Assembly (NCBI RefSeq): GCF_004210375.1
Contig: NC_134837.1
Location: 162,357,310 to 162,421,309 of the forward strand
Direction of reading: 5' to 3'
DNA: 64,000 bases
From: Tachypleus tridentatus
Taxonomy: Eukaryota; Arthropoda; Merostomata; Xiphosura; Limulidae
The stretch's first letter is position 1. Each line of letters opens with the position of its first letter. Of this stretch, positions 1-11,533 are shown in pieces. A program made the position numbers and the translations under genes. The notes beneath the pieces are model-generated. The model made no database searches. It was not told where the DNA came from and saw only the letters and a list, made by a program, of their open reading frames with translations.

Positions 1-1057
1 TTCTTTCAAAACTAGTAGATTGTCCATGGTTTCCAAGCATGTATCCTTGTTTAGCAATTGAACGTCAAGCGTTAAGAATAAAGATTTTACCCATGACAAC
101 CATAATAAAGAGGGTTTAGCCTTATTTATGCGTGTTGATCGGCAAATAGTTTTTCTTTCTCTTACTGATATTTGCTTCAGAAAACTCAGTGAGGTGTTCA
201 GTATTGGGCCTAATAATTTTCCACCTATCCCACCTGGTCTCCCGGAAGATCCTAAGGGGAGAAAAAAGAAAATCCTCAAACTTTTCATCAAATGAGGCTT
301 TTTACCTGCCCATAGTAACGGAAACGGGGTTGTTTTGAGCTCTCTATTTGGTTTATGGTACAAAATCCAGATTGAACAAGCCTGTAGATAACTCTTCGCC
401 GGTGGTCGTAGAACGCACAACATCATGCCATCGAGTTAACCGGGCGGAGCCGAGGGTTGTAAAAACACGTTCGTCCGAGAACTCGTCACCCGTGAAGTGT
501 GACGAATTCTCGGCGCTATCCAAACTGTTCTCTCCTGCCATCTGTCAAAATCCAGCTCTCGGAGGCCGCTCATCAAGCGAGTTTGAAAAAGAAATTTTTA
601 TTCTTCCACCCAGCGTAACACAATTTATTGTGACAGTTCGGCTTTAACAACATAACAAAACAATGAACAGGGAACCGAATGAAAGCTTAGGTGGTGTTGA
701 GAAGAGTTCTGTGCATGGTCTGCGCGCCAAAAGGTATTAATGAAAATCTGTCATTTTGCAAGGTCGCTTTCTTATTTTTCAAACTGACAGGTAATAATTA
801 TTGTTATTACTCTATTCGTTTGTTGTTGTTTTGTTTTTTGTATATATTGAAAAAGTAGATTACACTAAAGCCACGTTACCTACTTACATTCTTCAATCAT
901 TCTTGGCGTTTTTTAGCTTTTCCTGGAGAAGTCTCTTAACACTATTTTCGAACTACCAAATTCCTATGTTAGCATCTTGGCCTAAGGCGACATCAAATAA
1001 GCAGCCAGTACGATAGACAGTAGAATCGCCATTGGTGGCAAAACGAATACCGCTTTG

Positions 1058-1065
1058 TGACGTCA
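1058..1065. promoter_or_regulatory. Perfect CRE/ATF palindrome TGACGTCA
   Basis: This is the 8-bp CREB/ATF consensus in the context TGACGTCATA, about 330 bp before the Wnt exon. A second perfect copy lies 47 bp downstream. Binding is inferred only from the motif. Confidence 0.35.
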
Positions 1066-1104
1066 TAGTTTATGTGTTGTTTTTTTCTTTCTTTTTTTTT
1101 ACCT

Positions 1105-1112
1105 TGACGTCA
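1105..1112. promoter_or_regulatory. Perfect CRE/ATF palindrome TGACGTCA (second of pair)
   Basis: This is the same TGACGTCATA context as the copy at 1058, separated from it by a T-rich tract. Single further copies occur at 23283-23290 and 41443-41450. Confidence 0.35.
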
Positions 1113-1290
1113 TAAATTCCAGTTAAGGTTCGTGCCAAGTTTTTTTAGACGTACACAAGAACAATAGAGAGAGATTTTAGCCTTTTAGTAATTATATAAT
1201 GGTTTAATAGAGATGAGCTTATATGTTTTAGAGCTTTTACTTAAATTAAAAATGCACCAACTGGAATGACACAGAGCTCTTTAAAATATT

Positions 1291-1308
1291 GTATATATAT
1301 ATATATAA
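1291..1308. repeat. (TA)n microsatellite
   Basis: An uninterrupted alternating T/A run. A similar run lies at about 6597-6614, and a mixed poly(A) and TA run at about 38138-38166. Confidence 0.8.
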
Positions 1309-1396
1309 TGGACTTCAACTTATGACAAAGTTCGAAGTCATGCTGAGATTTAACTTATAGTATATTGCTGGTGTTTATTCCTTTTGTTTACCGTAG

Positions 1397-1686
1397 GTAG
1401 CAGGGAAACAGCATTCATCCACGCTATCCTAAGCGCAGGGGTCGTCCATGGTTTGACTGAGGCCTGCAGTGCAGGAAACCTAACAGTGTGTTCCTGTGAC
1501 CGTTCTCAAGAAGGCATGCCTACTCCCGAAGGCTGGAAGTGGGGAGGCTGTTCGGACAATGTTCGATTCGGAGCCATGTTTGCTCGGCACTTTGTTGACG
1601 CTCCGGAAAAGGAATCTCGTAAAAACAGTAGAAAAAAAGATGTGAGGGACATGATGAACCTCCACAACAATAACGCCGGTCGACTC
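1397..1686 (+). CDS. Wnt16: Wnt ligand, internal coding exon (Wnt16-like)
   Basis: This exon encodes the middle of a secreted Wnt signalling ligand, which acts outside the cell on Frizzled/LRP receptors. It follows an AG acceptor at 1395-1396 and ends at a consensus donor, ctc|gtaagt, at 1687. It supplies two bases of a split Gly codon plus 96 codons. The translation begins (G)SRETAFIHAI and carries the Wnt hallmarks ACSAGN, EGWKWGGCSDN and MNLHNNNAGRL, with four cysteines and one N-glycosylation sequon (NLT). There are no stops or frameshifts. The exon joins in phase 0 to the exon at 27647, where the family alignment continues without a gap (AGRL then [17 protein letters not shown]). The N-terminal third of the protein lies upstream of the window. 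The Wnt family call is certain; the Wnt16 subfamily rests mainly on the last exon. Confidence 0.93.
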
Positions 1687-1814
1687 GTAAGTTGGGTGCT
1701 ACCACCTGTTTTTATTTGTTGTTGTTTTTAACTTGCATATTTGTAATTATCTATATGTGTATGAGTGTGTGTGTGATAGAGGTCCTGATTTTATTTCTTT
1801 CTATGTTTTTGTAG

Positions 1815-2090
1815 GCCCGGCACGGCCAGGTGGTTAAGGCGCTCGACTCATAATGCGAGGGTCGTAGGTTCGAATCCCCGTCACACCAAAAAGATGCACG
1901 TCCTCTCAGCCGTTGGGGCGTCATAATGTGACGGTCAATCCTATTATTCGTTGGTAAAAGAGTAGCTCAAGAGTTGGCGGTGGGTGGTGATGACTAGCTG
2001 CCTTCTCTTTAGGCTTGCACTGCTAAATTAGGGACGGCTAGCACAGTTAATCCTCGTGTAGTTTTGCGCGAAATTCAAAAAACAAACAAA
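1815..2090 (+). repeat. SINE-1, full length
   Basis: The copy begins gcccggcacggccaggtgg (tRNA-like A box) and has the B box ggttcgaatcc. It then carries the conserved non-tRNA body and the tail gcgcgaaattc plus an A/C-rich end. The anticodon-loop position reads CAT here rather than the usual CGT. It lies in the Wnt intron in sense orientation. Confidence 0.95.
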
Positions 2091-4825
2091 TCTATGTCTT
2101 TGTTGGTGTTTGCTTTTTACTCCCCTTGTGGAATTTTGGAGTAATTTCACTCTTCATACGTTTGAATTTCTTTTGCTTGTGAATGCAATGCGTTTGTTTA
2201 ACGTATATGTTCTTTTTCATTGGGCATTTATCTCTTATTATCTTATTTCTCATATAATAAAAGCTTATATGTCAAATTGTAACATATATATACCAAATGG
2301 CACTATTTTTGGAAAATAAAAAGAGAAGAGTTTTTTGCGTATTTATTAACTTATCAATTTAGTGTTAGCTTTCTGTCGTAGCAAGTTAAACTAAGACTTT
2401 CTCTAAGTTTAATATATATATTCGGATTTGAAACATGTCGATCTACTTAACTTACCACTGCATGAAATGTTTCAAACTGTCAGCGTATACTTCTCAGGAT
2501 ACTTGTATCTAACTGGTTGTTACATGTCATGTTCGAGTACTCTCAAGCACAGGTACACAACAGTATCTATTGTAATCTGTACAACATATCAGTTTAACGT
2601 ATATATGTGTTGAGTATGAAATGCTGCCTATGTAACTACGTCAGCCATTTTATTATTACTCATACAATGTTTTAAACTATCTTATAAAATAACACATTGT
2701 AGCAGTAGTAATGTACAAGAAGTAAAGTTATTTTTATAATTCTCTGTGTATGTTGCTTCAAACTACGTTTATCTTAAGTATTAGATGAAAAGTAAATTGA
2801 TACATTTTTTATATTACTTAAAGTATTTACTTGGTCAAACTTATTTTCACTTGGTGAATTTTTTTGTTTTTGTGTTATTTACCAATTAGTTGTAGAATGT
2901 GCATGCTTTAAGTATTAGTGTCTTGTGATTATTACGACAAAACTTTGAAAAACTTTTCATAAAATTGTGTAAATAAATAAGCCTGGCACGATTTTTAAAC
3001 GAAAAGGCAAAATATTTCTATTAAAAACTCCCTCGTCAGCTCCGTATAGATAAACTCTCTCAATTTTATATACCCGTGCGTGATTCACTTGAGGTAGCGA
3101 ACGTTTTAGCGTTTACAGTTGTCCTAACGTGATATAGTCAATGAATGGAAGCAAGATTTATCAGCCAATCCCCTCGGGATAGTAAGACAAGGATATAGCC
3201 AAAGAGCTTTTCCATGTATTTTTCTCTGATACTATATCGTTCATGAGTCACAGACTGGGTTTATGAGTGATGTTCTTGTTAAAGGGCTTGTCTATATCGC
3301 ATTTCATTAAATGAACCTATTTAAAACCTTGTTATGAAATGTGATAAAGAATAATCTAGTTTCACGTGTATACTGAGACGCGAGTCACGTGAAATTGCAC
3401 GTGTAATAATAATTTAAAATATGGATATTTCGTCAATATGGTACATCATTCGTACCGTAAAAGCTTCACCACATCATAATTTCTGTTCCATATTTCATTA
3501 TTTAGTTTATTTCATTTCAAATATTACTCATTAGTTTCATAGACCTATATTTATATAGATTATCATCATATGCTATAGAGGTTACTGTACTGCAAATTTT
3601 TTAATGGAGATTTAAAGCTGCAATGAGCGCCACCCAGCGGAATGAAATGTAGCTTGTTACAGTGTAAATTTTCTGAGTAAGTTTTGTTTAACTGATTTAA
3701 TTTTTTAATTCATTGTTTTCGTATCTTCATCCACATTTATATTACTATGTTTACTTTTTTATTTTATTCTTTTAAAAAATGGGCTTGGTATGTGTGAATA
3801 ACTAAATTTAGCGATACCGTACAAATTGTCTTCTGTTATGATAGAACTTACAGAAAAATAATTTACTCAAGTGATTAAAAAAAAAAATTCAAAGATGCTA
3901 AAGGTTGCAATACATCTTACTTCTCATAAAGACCGTAATTTTGTTGCGAGACAGGAATATAATATTTGATTGTAGGCTTGTCATATCGTCCGCCTAAGCG
4001 CTCGCCAAATAACTTGCAGTCCTTAAATTATATGACTATTACCGTTGAAGATAACGCACGAACTTGCATCACGAAGTCACGAGCTCCTCCTGGAGGACGT
4101 TAGAGAAGAGAAACTTCCATCTTTTGAAGTTACAACGTATAAGTGCATCTTCAGAAAGTGGTTAACTTTCATAGCGTTTTCGTGGAGTCGATTAAGAAAT
4201 GTATATATGACTCGTGTTCCGTTTTATCGTAGCTGAGATTGGAAGCAATACCGGAAATGCTAGAAATCGTTTTAAGTCTATAAAATGGTTTGTAAATAGC
4301 TATCATTACCCCAAAGCTCACAGGAAATCACCTCCTGCTCATGCCATTCTTCGTATTTGGTTTTGTGTCCCTGCAAGCTGACACAAAATCATTTAAGGAA
4401 TTTGGATGCAATCGCTCAGAGTCTGTAGTGAATAGGATGCTATAATGGAATAAAGTATCGCCAGTAACAAATACCAAAAGAAATTCACATTTTCAAGCCA
4501 AATGAGAGTTGGAAAGTTGATGGAGACATTGGAATATTACTGGAAATGTAACTTTTTATGTTTTATACCAACAGAAGTGTGCCTAATGATGTAGATTTTT
4601 TTTATCTTCTTTCAGACATAGTTTTGTTCGAACCTATTTACAGAAAGGAATTCTTTTGAAAATGATAGCACGCAGATCGACTTTTAGTTAGTATTTATTT
4701 ATTAAATTATAAAATTCGCTGTATATACATAAGTAATTATTCAATATCGAACACTGTTTTAAAGCAAAACACTGATGTGCCATAGATTCAATTGGCAAGA
4801 AATAAGTATGTTTGTATATGTATGT
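2091..4825. other. Intronic stretch, nothing recognised
   Basis: AT-rich sequence with only short random ORFs, including an unconvincing 63-residue one at 4045-4236. I see no gene, RNA or transposon end here. Confidence 0.5.
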
Positions 4826-5100
4826 ATAAATCAAAACTATTACAAAAAGACTTAAAAATCAAAATTAATTTTTGCGTTACTACTCCTTGTTTTTATAATT
4901 AAAACGAATAATATCTGTGGTCATAGCACCCAAACGCGTAGATGTTCTGTCTTTCAGACAAGATCCAAACGCTGATAGTAAACTAGTCAGCAACTGAGGA
5001 AAATCAGTTAATGGTTAGGAATTGAGTAGCTGAACCCACAACATTTCAACTTCTACTGTCAGATACTGAACATTTAAATACAACTTTAAAGTAGAAATAA
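4826..5100 (+). repeat. Left arm of a long imperfect inverted repeat
   Basis: This segment is the diverged reverse complement of 5945-6525 once the SINE in the right arm is removed. Shared blocks include attacaaaaagac, ggtcatagcacccaaacgc, agatccaaacgc and aaagtagaaataa in the same order. A hAT MITE sits just inside it. It may be a foldback element or two inverted copies of one unknown repeat. Confidence 0.75.
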
Positions 5101-5136
5101 ACCACTCTAAATGTGTACATTGTAAAAACTCCCAAC

Positions 5137-5562
5137 CAGGGGCGTAGATTTTTTACACCCGATGGGAGGGATGATTTTTGCAAATTGGTAATCTCTGATT
5201 ACGTGAACCTGAAAGCTGTAAACATGCACTCACAGAGTAATCTCGTTGCCACGATACTTGCATGTATACTTAAGCCTACTGACTGATACTTACGAACTAT
5301 CGCTTAGATCGAAAAGCTTAGAAGCACGCCTATATCAAAGATGTACATTTCGGCTACTGAAAAAGCCTACATCTAGGAGTAATTATGTAATTTGATTGGT
5401 AAGAGCACGAGAATCACAAGAACAAACACACAATTTGTAGGCCTGTGATGCAATAAAACAATTCAACAGACCAAACTGTAGGGGGGATAATTGTATGCAC
5501 CATACCCCCCACCTAAAATGAAAGGGGATGTATGCCCTCATCTCCCAGAATCTACGTCCCTG
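5137..5562. mobile_element. hAT-type MITE, 426 bp, with 8-bp target duplication
   Basis: The left end is caggggcgtagatt and the right end read in reverse is cagggacgtagatt, matching at 13 of 14 positions. The flanks carry a perfect 8-bp duplication, ctcccaac, at 5129-5136 and 5563-5570. CAGGG ends and 8-bp duplications are typical of the hAT superfamily. There is no coding capacity, so it is non-autonomous. It lies between the arms of the larger inverted repeat. Confidence 0.85.
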
Positions 5563-5944
5563 CTCCCAACCTACACCCTTTATAAGATAAACAGAAAATC
5601 AAGAACGTTCTCATTGTAGAAACAGACCGACCTATACTATATTTCTACAAGATTCTCAACCTCCGCACATTTATTTAATAATTACAAAATGACGTTAAAT
5701 AAAACTAAAACCCTTACTTTAATAGGTCTTATTTATGTTCCTTTCTCTCGAAAATTCGTTCAAATATAAACTAGATGAGCTGAGGCAAGCCCTGAAGTTG
5801 GTATTTCCGTCTTGATATAACGAAAACATGACCTAAATATTTTAAGTCAATGGTTATATTGAGTAAGTTAAGGTTTCTATGTTCTCCACAAAGTAGAGTT
5901 TATTTTTGATATAATTTCATAATTATTAAGTTGTGATGAATTAT

Positions 5945-6525
5945 TTCTACTTTAAGGTTGTATCTAAATATTAAAGGCCTTCCCATAACTGACTAGAAAG
6001 CAGTAGGAGTTGAGACGTTCTGGGTTTAAGTACTTAATTCTAAATTCGTAACTGATTTTCCTTAGTTGCTGGCTGGTTTGTTTCAGGATTTCGCACAAAG
6101 CTACTCGAGGGCTATCTGTGCTAGCCGTCCTTAATTTAACAGTGTAAGACTGGAGGGAAGGCAAGCTTATCATCACCACCCACCGCCAACTCTTAGGCTA
6201 CTCTTTTATCAACGAATAGTGAGATTGGCCGTCACATATAACGCCCTAACGGGTGAAAGTGCGAGCGTGGTTGGCGCGACCGGGATTCGAACCCGCGACC
6301 CTCAGATTACGAGTCGAACGCCTTAACCCACCTGGCCATGCCGGGTCTGTTGGCTGGTTTAACATCGGCGTTTGGATCTTTTCTGATAGATAGAACATCC
6401 CCTTTGCGTTTGGGTGCTATGACCACAGATATTATCCGTTATGAGTTCTAATTATGACAACAAGGATTAGTAATGGAAAAATTAGTTTATGAGTCTTTTT
6501 GTAATGTTTTTAATTTATACTACTT
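5945..6525 (-). repeat. Right arm of a long imperfect inverted repeat, split by a SINE
   Basis: Reading the minus strand gives the same ordered blocks as 4826-5100. The arm is interrupted by a SINE-1 at 6080-6350 flanked by a 10-bp target duplication, so the inverted repeat is older than that SINE. Confidence 0.75.
6080..6350 (-). repeat. SINE-1, full length, with 10-bp target duplication
   Basis: Reverse orientation: the tail (tttcgcacaaagctactcgag) is on the left and the tRNA-like head with cgggattcgaacccg on the right. tggctggttt is duplicated at 6070-6079 and 6351-6360. Confidence 0.93.
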
Positions 6526-6997
6526 TTGTCATTAATGTTTTATAGTGCTGATTAAAAATCGCCTATTTACGATTAACGTATTTGATAACTTTAGAACTAT
6601 ATATATATATATAAGTTAACAAGTCAAGTTTCAAATCCTGTAGATATTATAGTTCACATAATAACTTCTGCTTCCATACAACAATTCTTTTTATTCTCGC
6701 ATTCTACTTGCAAAATTGTTTTAAATTAAATATTCTTTAGAGAACCGGTTTTGTAGATTGACTATTTTTTTAGCCTGGAAACATTAACATTTAAAAGTAC
6801 AATTAAGATTGCGAAAAGTGAATACAGTTTCAATAGATAGAATCATAACAAATTCTGTAAACACTTATATTTTTAAATTCATTTAGAATATATAAAAACA
6901 TAACAAACTGTGTAACTTCTAATTAAATTCATGTAGATATAAACAAGGAAATTACGTAATAAAACATGAACGTTCCCTAAAATTTATCCTTTTTCAG

Positions 6998-7108
6998 TTT
7001 GTTTGAAGTTAAGCACAAAGCTCATTGGTGGACTGTGCCCACCATGAGTATCGAAACGCGGCTTCTATTATTGTAACTCCCCAGAAATAACACTGGGCCA
7101 ATGGCGGG
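6998..7108 (-). repeat. SINE-2 copy, diverged
   Basis: It carries the SINE-2 signature in reverse: gttaagcacaaagct, gactgtgcccaccatgagta and tcgaaacgcgg, ending near the A-box region. Confidence 0.75.
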
Positions 7109-7290
7109 CTCCTTTTCGCTAAGCAATAACAAAATAAAATTAATATAAGAAAAAAAAAATTAATCAAGTTTTAAGTTTCCTTGAATAATACTTAATAATA
7201 AATTACAAAAAAGAAACACTTAATAGCAATACTTTCAGCCATTTGTAAAGAAATAACTTACAATACTCAGTGTAGACAATGAGAAGTTTA

Positions 7291-7392
7291 TTTATTATAA
7301 AGCTACACATTGGGTTACCCATGCTTTGCCCACCACAAGTATCGAAATCAAGTATTTAGCGTTGTAAGCCTTCAGACTTAACTACTGAGCTA
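7291..7392 (-). repeat. SINE-2 copy, diverged
   Basis: aaagctacacattgggtta, tgcccaccacaagtatcg and tagcgttgtaagcc mark a reverse SINE-2, about 180 bp from another copy. Confidence 0.75.
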
Positions 7393-9564
7393 GTTTTAAA
7401 GAAATCGAATGCCAAATTATACTTTGGGGTTAATTACGTTTGTTTACCCTTTGAATTTTAGAAAGTTTAATAATGAATAGCGTTGATGCGCTACTTATAA
7501 CCGAGCTTTGTTTCTGTAGTTAATTCTATTACAACATTCGTGAAAATTATTGTGTATTTTGTATCTAATTATTCATGCTAAGTCATATATGTTTGTTTAT
7601 AAATATGTGCTTTATAATTTTTATCTAGTTTTAAAATATTCATGATTATTATCAAATATTACTAGTTTGTTGTTGTTTGAGTGTATTTGCTAAAGCATAT
7701 ATGGTTTATCATTAATTATTTTGTGTTTAGTTTTCCTTAGTTTCATGCTAAGTGTTGTCGAGACATAGGACACATTAGCATTGTTACGGATGTATTTTTC
7801 TCCAGCTATTATTGTTAACTTAAAATGAAGAGTTTTAAAATGTTGACATTCCTTAACGTCGCTTTTACAACTGAATTCACAGATGTCTACTGTGACTAGA
7901 CACCGAAATGTTTACTGAGACTAAGATATGCTTAATGGCCGGTCATTGCAATAAACGGTGTTCTCTTTTATTGTGAGAAACACCGAATCGTAGTTCTGGG
8001 ATGGTGTGGCTTCCACCCGTGAACTTAAGTGGTATTGGTGTTTTGTTTGTGTGTGTTCAGAGAGACATTACAAACATGCCAAGTGCAGGGCAAAATGGAA
8101 AAATGATCACGAACACTTGGGTCCAGGCACTGTCCGACCGACCTATACGTGTTGGTCGGGCTGTGTGGTTCACGAGCTGTATTTAGTCGCCCTGGAAACA
8201 GATAGTAGAACAAAAGGCTGAAGTATGTTAGATTATTTTCTTTAAACAGCAAAGAATTCTCTCCTTGTAACTCACTTGGTCATTGTTGATTGTATTTTGC
8301 TGTTTATGAATGTATTTGAAACGATCAGCGTTACAAGAAAGGTAACAATAATATTGTTCGGTAGGTTAGACTCACTCCTAGTGCATTTTTCATAACTTGT
8401 ATCTATATCTTCTATATTATAAAACGATCTAATTTAATAACTCTCGAAACTCTACTAACTTAAATAAAATGGTGTCGCTAATGAGACAAAAGAAAAAAAC
8501 AATACTCAAGAACAGCTGATATGTCCCAAATATTAAATAAAACTAAATGTCTGGACGTAACGTAAGGGGGAGAGCGCAATATAAGTTCTTTGCGCTTTTC
8601 GTATACCCTACAGCTCTTGAACTCGTTTTCCCATTCGTCTAATATAGACAGTATTTTACCAAAATTATCACCTATATCTGCAGTAGATTATTTAGAAGCT
8701 TAATTTCTGTTATTTTGTCTCTCCCTAACAGTTTCTCAATGATTTTCATTTCAGTCTACTTCCACAATCATAACAAAGGGGTTCAAGATTTGAGACGTAA
8801 TACCACTCAATACTCTTCGAAGTTTCAACTTAGGGCCGGTTGTAAAAAATGCCAATCCTCTTATACCAACGGGTGTTGTTGGCTATCTATCTTCTGATCA
8901 ATAATTCAAAGTTAGGGAGAATAATATTTGACACGAGAGGTCTCTGACTTGACCGTTGGATCCATGTCTCCATAAATAATGTTTAGGTTGAAAATTCTAA
9001 TTCCTAATCTCCCCAAAAATAAATTCTCCTAACTATTGATAACCAAAAGTTATGTTCAATATAGGGCTGTATCAATGTGTTCTCTAACTACTTAAAACTT
9101 CAACTATTTTGTATATCGCCTTCTGCATAACCTCAGTTATTCACAGTATTGTCTTTCAGAAGTTCTAATTATTAATTTTTACCATTGTTTCATTTTGTGC
9201 CTTATACCTTTTAACCAAATAAAGTTGAATTTAGACACTCCTTACAAGTTTTCAAAGGCTCAGCAGTAAGCGTGAGAGCTTATTACACTAAAATTCGAGT
9301 TTCGATAGTTAGAGTGACTAGATCAAAGATAGTCCATTTTGTGGCTGTGAATTTATTGACAAACAAGTCTTTACAACTTGTTAAAGCTACTTTAGTGTGC
9401 ATCGAACTCTGAAGAAAGAATTGTAATGCCTTCAATGTCGTCGACGATTTAAAATAGGTCTCTTGAAGACTATCGAAAACAAAGGTGAAGAAAGAATAAT
9501 ACTGGACAGAGTTTTATGTTTATGGTAACTTATTGTTACCAGTACAACTTCTCAGAAAACTATC
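7393..9564. other. Intronic stretch, nothing recognised
   Basis: AT-rich. A GC-richer piece at about 8000-8220 is open in two + frames and one - frame, but none of the three translations resembles a known protein. Confidence 0.45.
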
Positions 9565-9680
9565 TTCCTGTAGATCAGTGGTTAGTTTCCGAGCTTACAA
9601 TGCTAAAATCCGGGGCTCAATTTTTTGCACTAGACAGAGGGTAAATAATCCATTGTGAAGCTTTGCGTTAAAACCCAAAA
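9565..9680 (+). repeat. SINE-2 copy, diverged
   Basis: cctgtagatcagtggttag, cttacaatgctaaaatccgg and tgaagctttgcgtt match the SINE-2 A box, anticodon-arm region and tail. Confidence 0.7.
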
Positions 9681-9904
9681 ATTTTGGCGTGCTATATCTA
9701 TATAAAGGATTAATCATACTTCATTAAGACGATTTGCATATGCCAATACAGTGGCATGTTTCTATTCCTGCAACTCGTAGCGCTAAGGACGACATAGGTA
9801 CCATCTATATATATAATTCGCTGAAAATTCTCGATCGTTCAACAGTACAATGCTACTGCAGACATATCTTATAGTCATTTCTGAAGAAGGATATTCGTAA
9901 TGTA

Positions 9905-10930
9905 TAGTGAAACAGCAAAGAGGTGCAAATGAAACGTCAATTTCAAAGACATTTATATATAATATCGTGAACAAATATTGGCAAGGAAAGAACTGTTTCC
10001 CATGTAAGATAAAATTATTTATAACAGTATTTCGTCACATGCTAAGTTACTGTTACTGTACTGCTAAAATTCGCAGACTGATCGTCCAGGAAAAGCCCTC
10101 CCAGCCAATAAAGAAATTACTTCCTAACAAGATGAATATATTCCCATCAACGTTGCAAAAGATAATTTTCAAAAATACTTCATTCTTAAGAAGAAGAGCG
10201 AGTGCGCGAGTTTCTTCATAGTAATATTGACGAAAGAAAAACAAATCAGAAGCCTGCACCAAAATATACCTTGCGGTTTGAAAGTGAGAATAGATTAGTA
10301 ACAACACTAGACGAATGTGGCAAAATTGAGCGATTCGCCAGCGGGACTAGAAAGTGATAAGGAGAATATAATAATAGTTTATCGCCAGAACTTTGTGGTT
10401 GCTGTAGGTATTTTTTATAATGGGAAAGTTAAGCTTCATAACGTATACAGTCCAACAAAGATGAACGCTGGATATTACCAGAAGAACATTTGACATCAGT
10501 TGTGCGAGATACAAAAAATCGTGCTCTGTATGTCATGGATACCAAGATATGACTGTATCAAGAAAAACTGCTAAGTCACATTTCACAACGGAATTTCTAT
10601 GAACCAAAGAAAATGAAACTGGTATTTACACCTCTAAGTCTAAAACGTGATTTTTATTACCAGTAATGTTATCTGATTGCTCACCCATTGAGTTCTGTGC
10701 ATTTGTTTTGCCTAAATATGGTCTTGGAAGCCAACATCCACGTACAATGAAGGGTCTGTGGAAAGCTTATGTGTGGTCTAAGACAAAGATTTCCATCCTT
10801 TGCAGAAGCTTGTTTCAGTGAAAATTGACGTGCCGGGCTACAGTATGTAATCATGCCTATCATATCGAGCACGACTGATTACGGACGATGTAGTTCTTAG
10901 GACAATAGAGGTCGTGAAACATCATTCATA
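9905..10930 (+). pseudogene. Decayed mariner-like (Tc1/mariner superfamily) transposase
   Basis: Several segments in shifting frames resemble a mariner-like transposase in order. A helix-turn-helix-like piece (SISKTFIYNIVNKY) comes first. A second DNA-binding region follows at about 10050-10215, ending TLQKIIFKNTSFLRR. A core piece at about 10395-10490 reads AVGIFYNGKVKLHNVY then KMNAGYYQ. The C-terminal piece at about 10674-10840 reads SDCSPIEFCAFVLPKYG then TMKGLWKA. Stops and frameshifts separate these pieces, so it cannot make a working enzyme. Ends and terminal repeats were not located. The superfamily call is fairly secure; the exact clade is not. Confidence 0.65.
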
Positions 10931-11277
10931 AAGGTGCGATAACCCTCTGTATTCGATGTCTTATAATTGCCACAGCGTTAATACTTGATCGAGTACACGC
11001 TTTCAGTTTGCATATACATAGTTTTAGCAGATTGTTAATAACCCCCAAAATAACTTTGAGAGCTCGAAAAAGCCAGTATTGTAACAACATACCTCATCTT
11101 CACAATAATGGTATGGCTGAACAATGCTTATAACGTAACTTCAAAGAAGAATTAAAGGAAGACCTGGTTGTTTCTATTTTTTTCGGTCTTTACTATTCGT
11201 CTGTCTGTCTGCAGTGCAACTTGAGCTATTAATTCTATCTTTTTTTAATATTTCTCATAACATAACAACCTTCCTCA
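10931..11277. other. Intronic stretch, possibly distal part of the mariner relic
   Basis: No ORF or recognisable motif. The 3' end of the decayed mariner-like element may lie here, but no inverted repeat was identified. Confidence 0.35.
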
Positions 11278-11285
11278 TTGAACTA

Positions 11286-11533
11286 GGTTTGTTTGTTTTT
11301 TAATTTCGTGCAAAGCTACACGAGGGCTATCTGCGCTAGCCGTCCCTAATTTTTCAGTGTAAGACTAGAGGGAATGCAGCTAGTCATCACTACCCATAGT
11401 GGGATTGACCGTCACATTATAACTCCCCATCCCCTCCAGCTGAAAGGGCGAGCATGTTTGGTGTGACGGGGATTCGAACCCGCGACCCTCAGATTACGAG
11501 TCGAGTGCTTTAATCACCTGGCCATACCGGGCC
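11286..11533 (-). repeat. SINE-1, with 8-bp target duplication
   Basis: Reverse SINE-1 ending in the head cctggccataccgggc. ttgaacta is duplicated at 11278-11285 and 11534-11541. The body has an internal deletion where the tggcggtggg block is expected. Confidence 0.92.

Larger units (their letters stand above)
1..1396 (+). other. Wnt16: Wnt intron, 3' part of the intron before the first visible exon
   Basis: The first visible Wnt exon starts with a split glycine codon, so this stretch should belong to the preceding intron. It ends in a pyrimidine-rich tract and a 'ccgtag' acceptor. It has a GC-richer segment at about 300-720 that is open on both strands but has no recognisable protein, two TGACGTCA palindromes (1058-1065 and 1105-1112), a long T-rich run at about 1080-1100 and a TA microsatellite at 1291-1308. 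No coding exon is recognised here. Confidence 0.6.

Noticed and set aside
348..647. 99-residue + ORF as a gene or upstream Wnt exon
   Set aside because: The translation has no Wnt or other recognisable motif, the opposite strand is also open, and no splice sites fit.
1815..1890. tRNA gene (and similar tRNA-like heads across the window)
   Set aside because: A and B boxes are present, but the acceptor ends do not pair well and each is followed by the same non-tRNA body and tail, so these are SINE heads.
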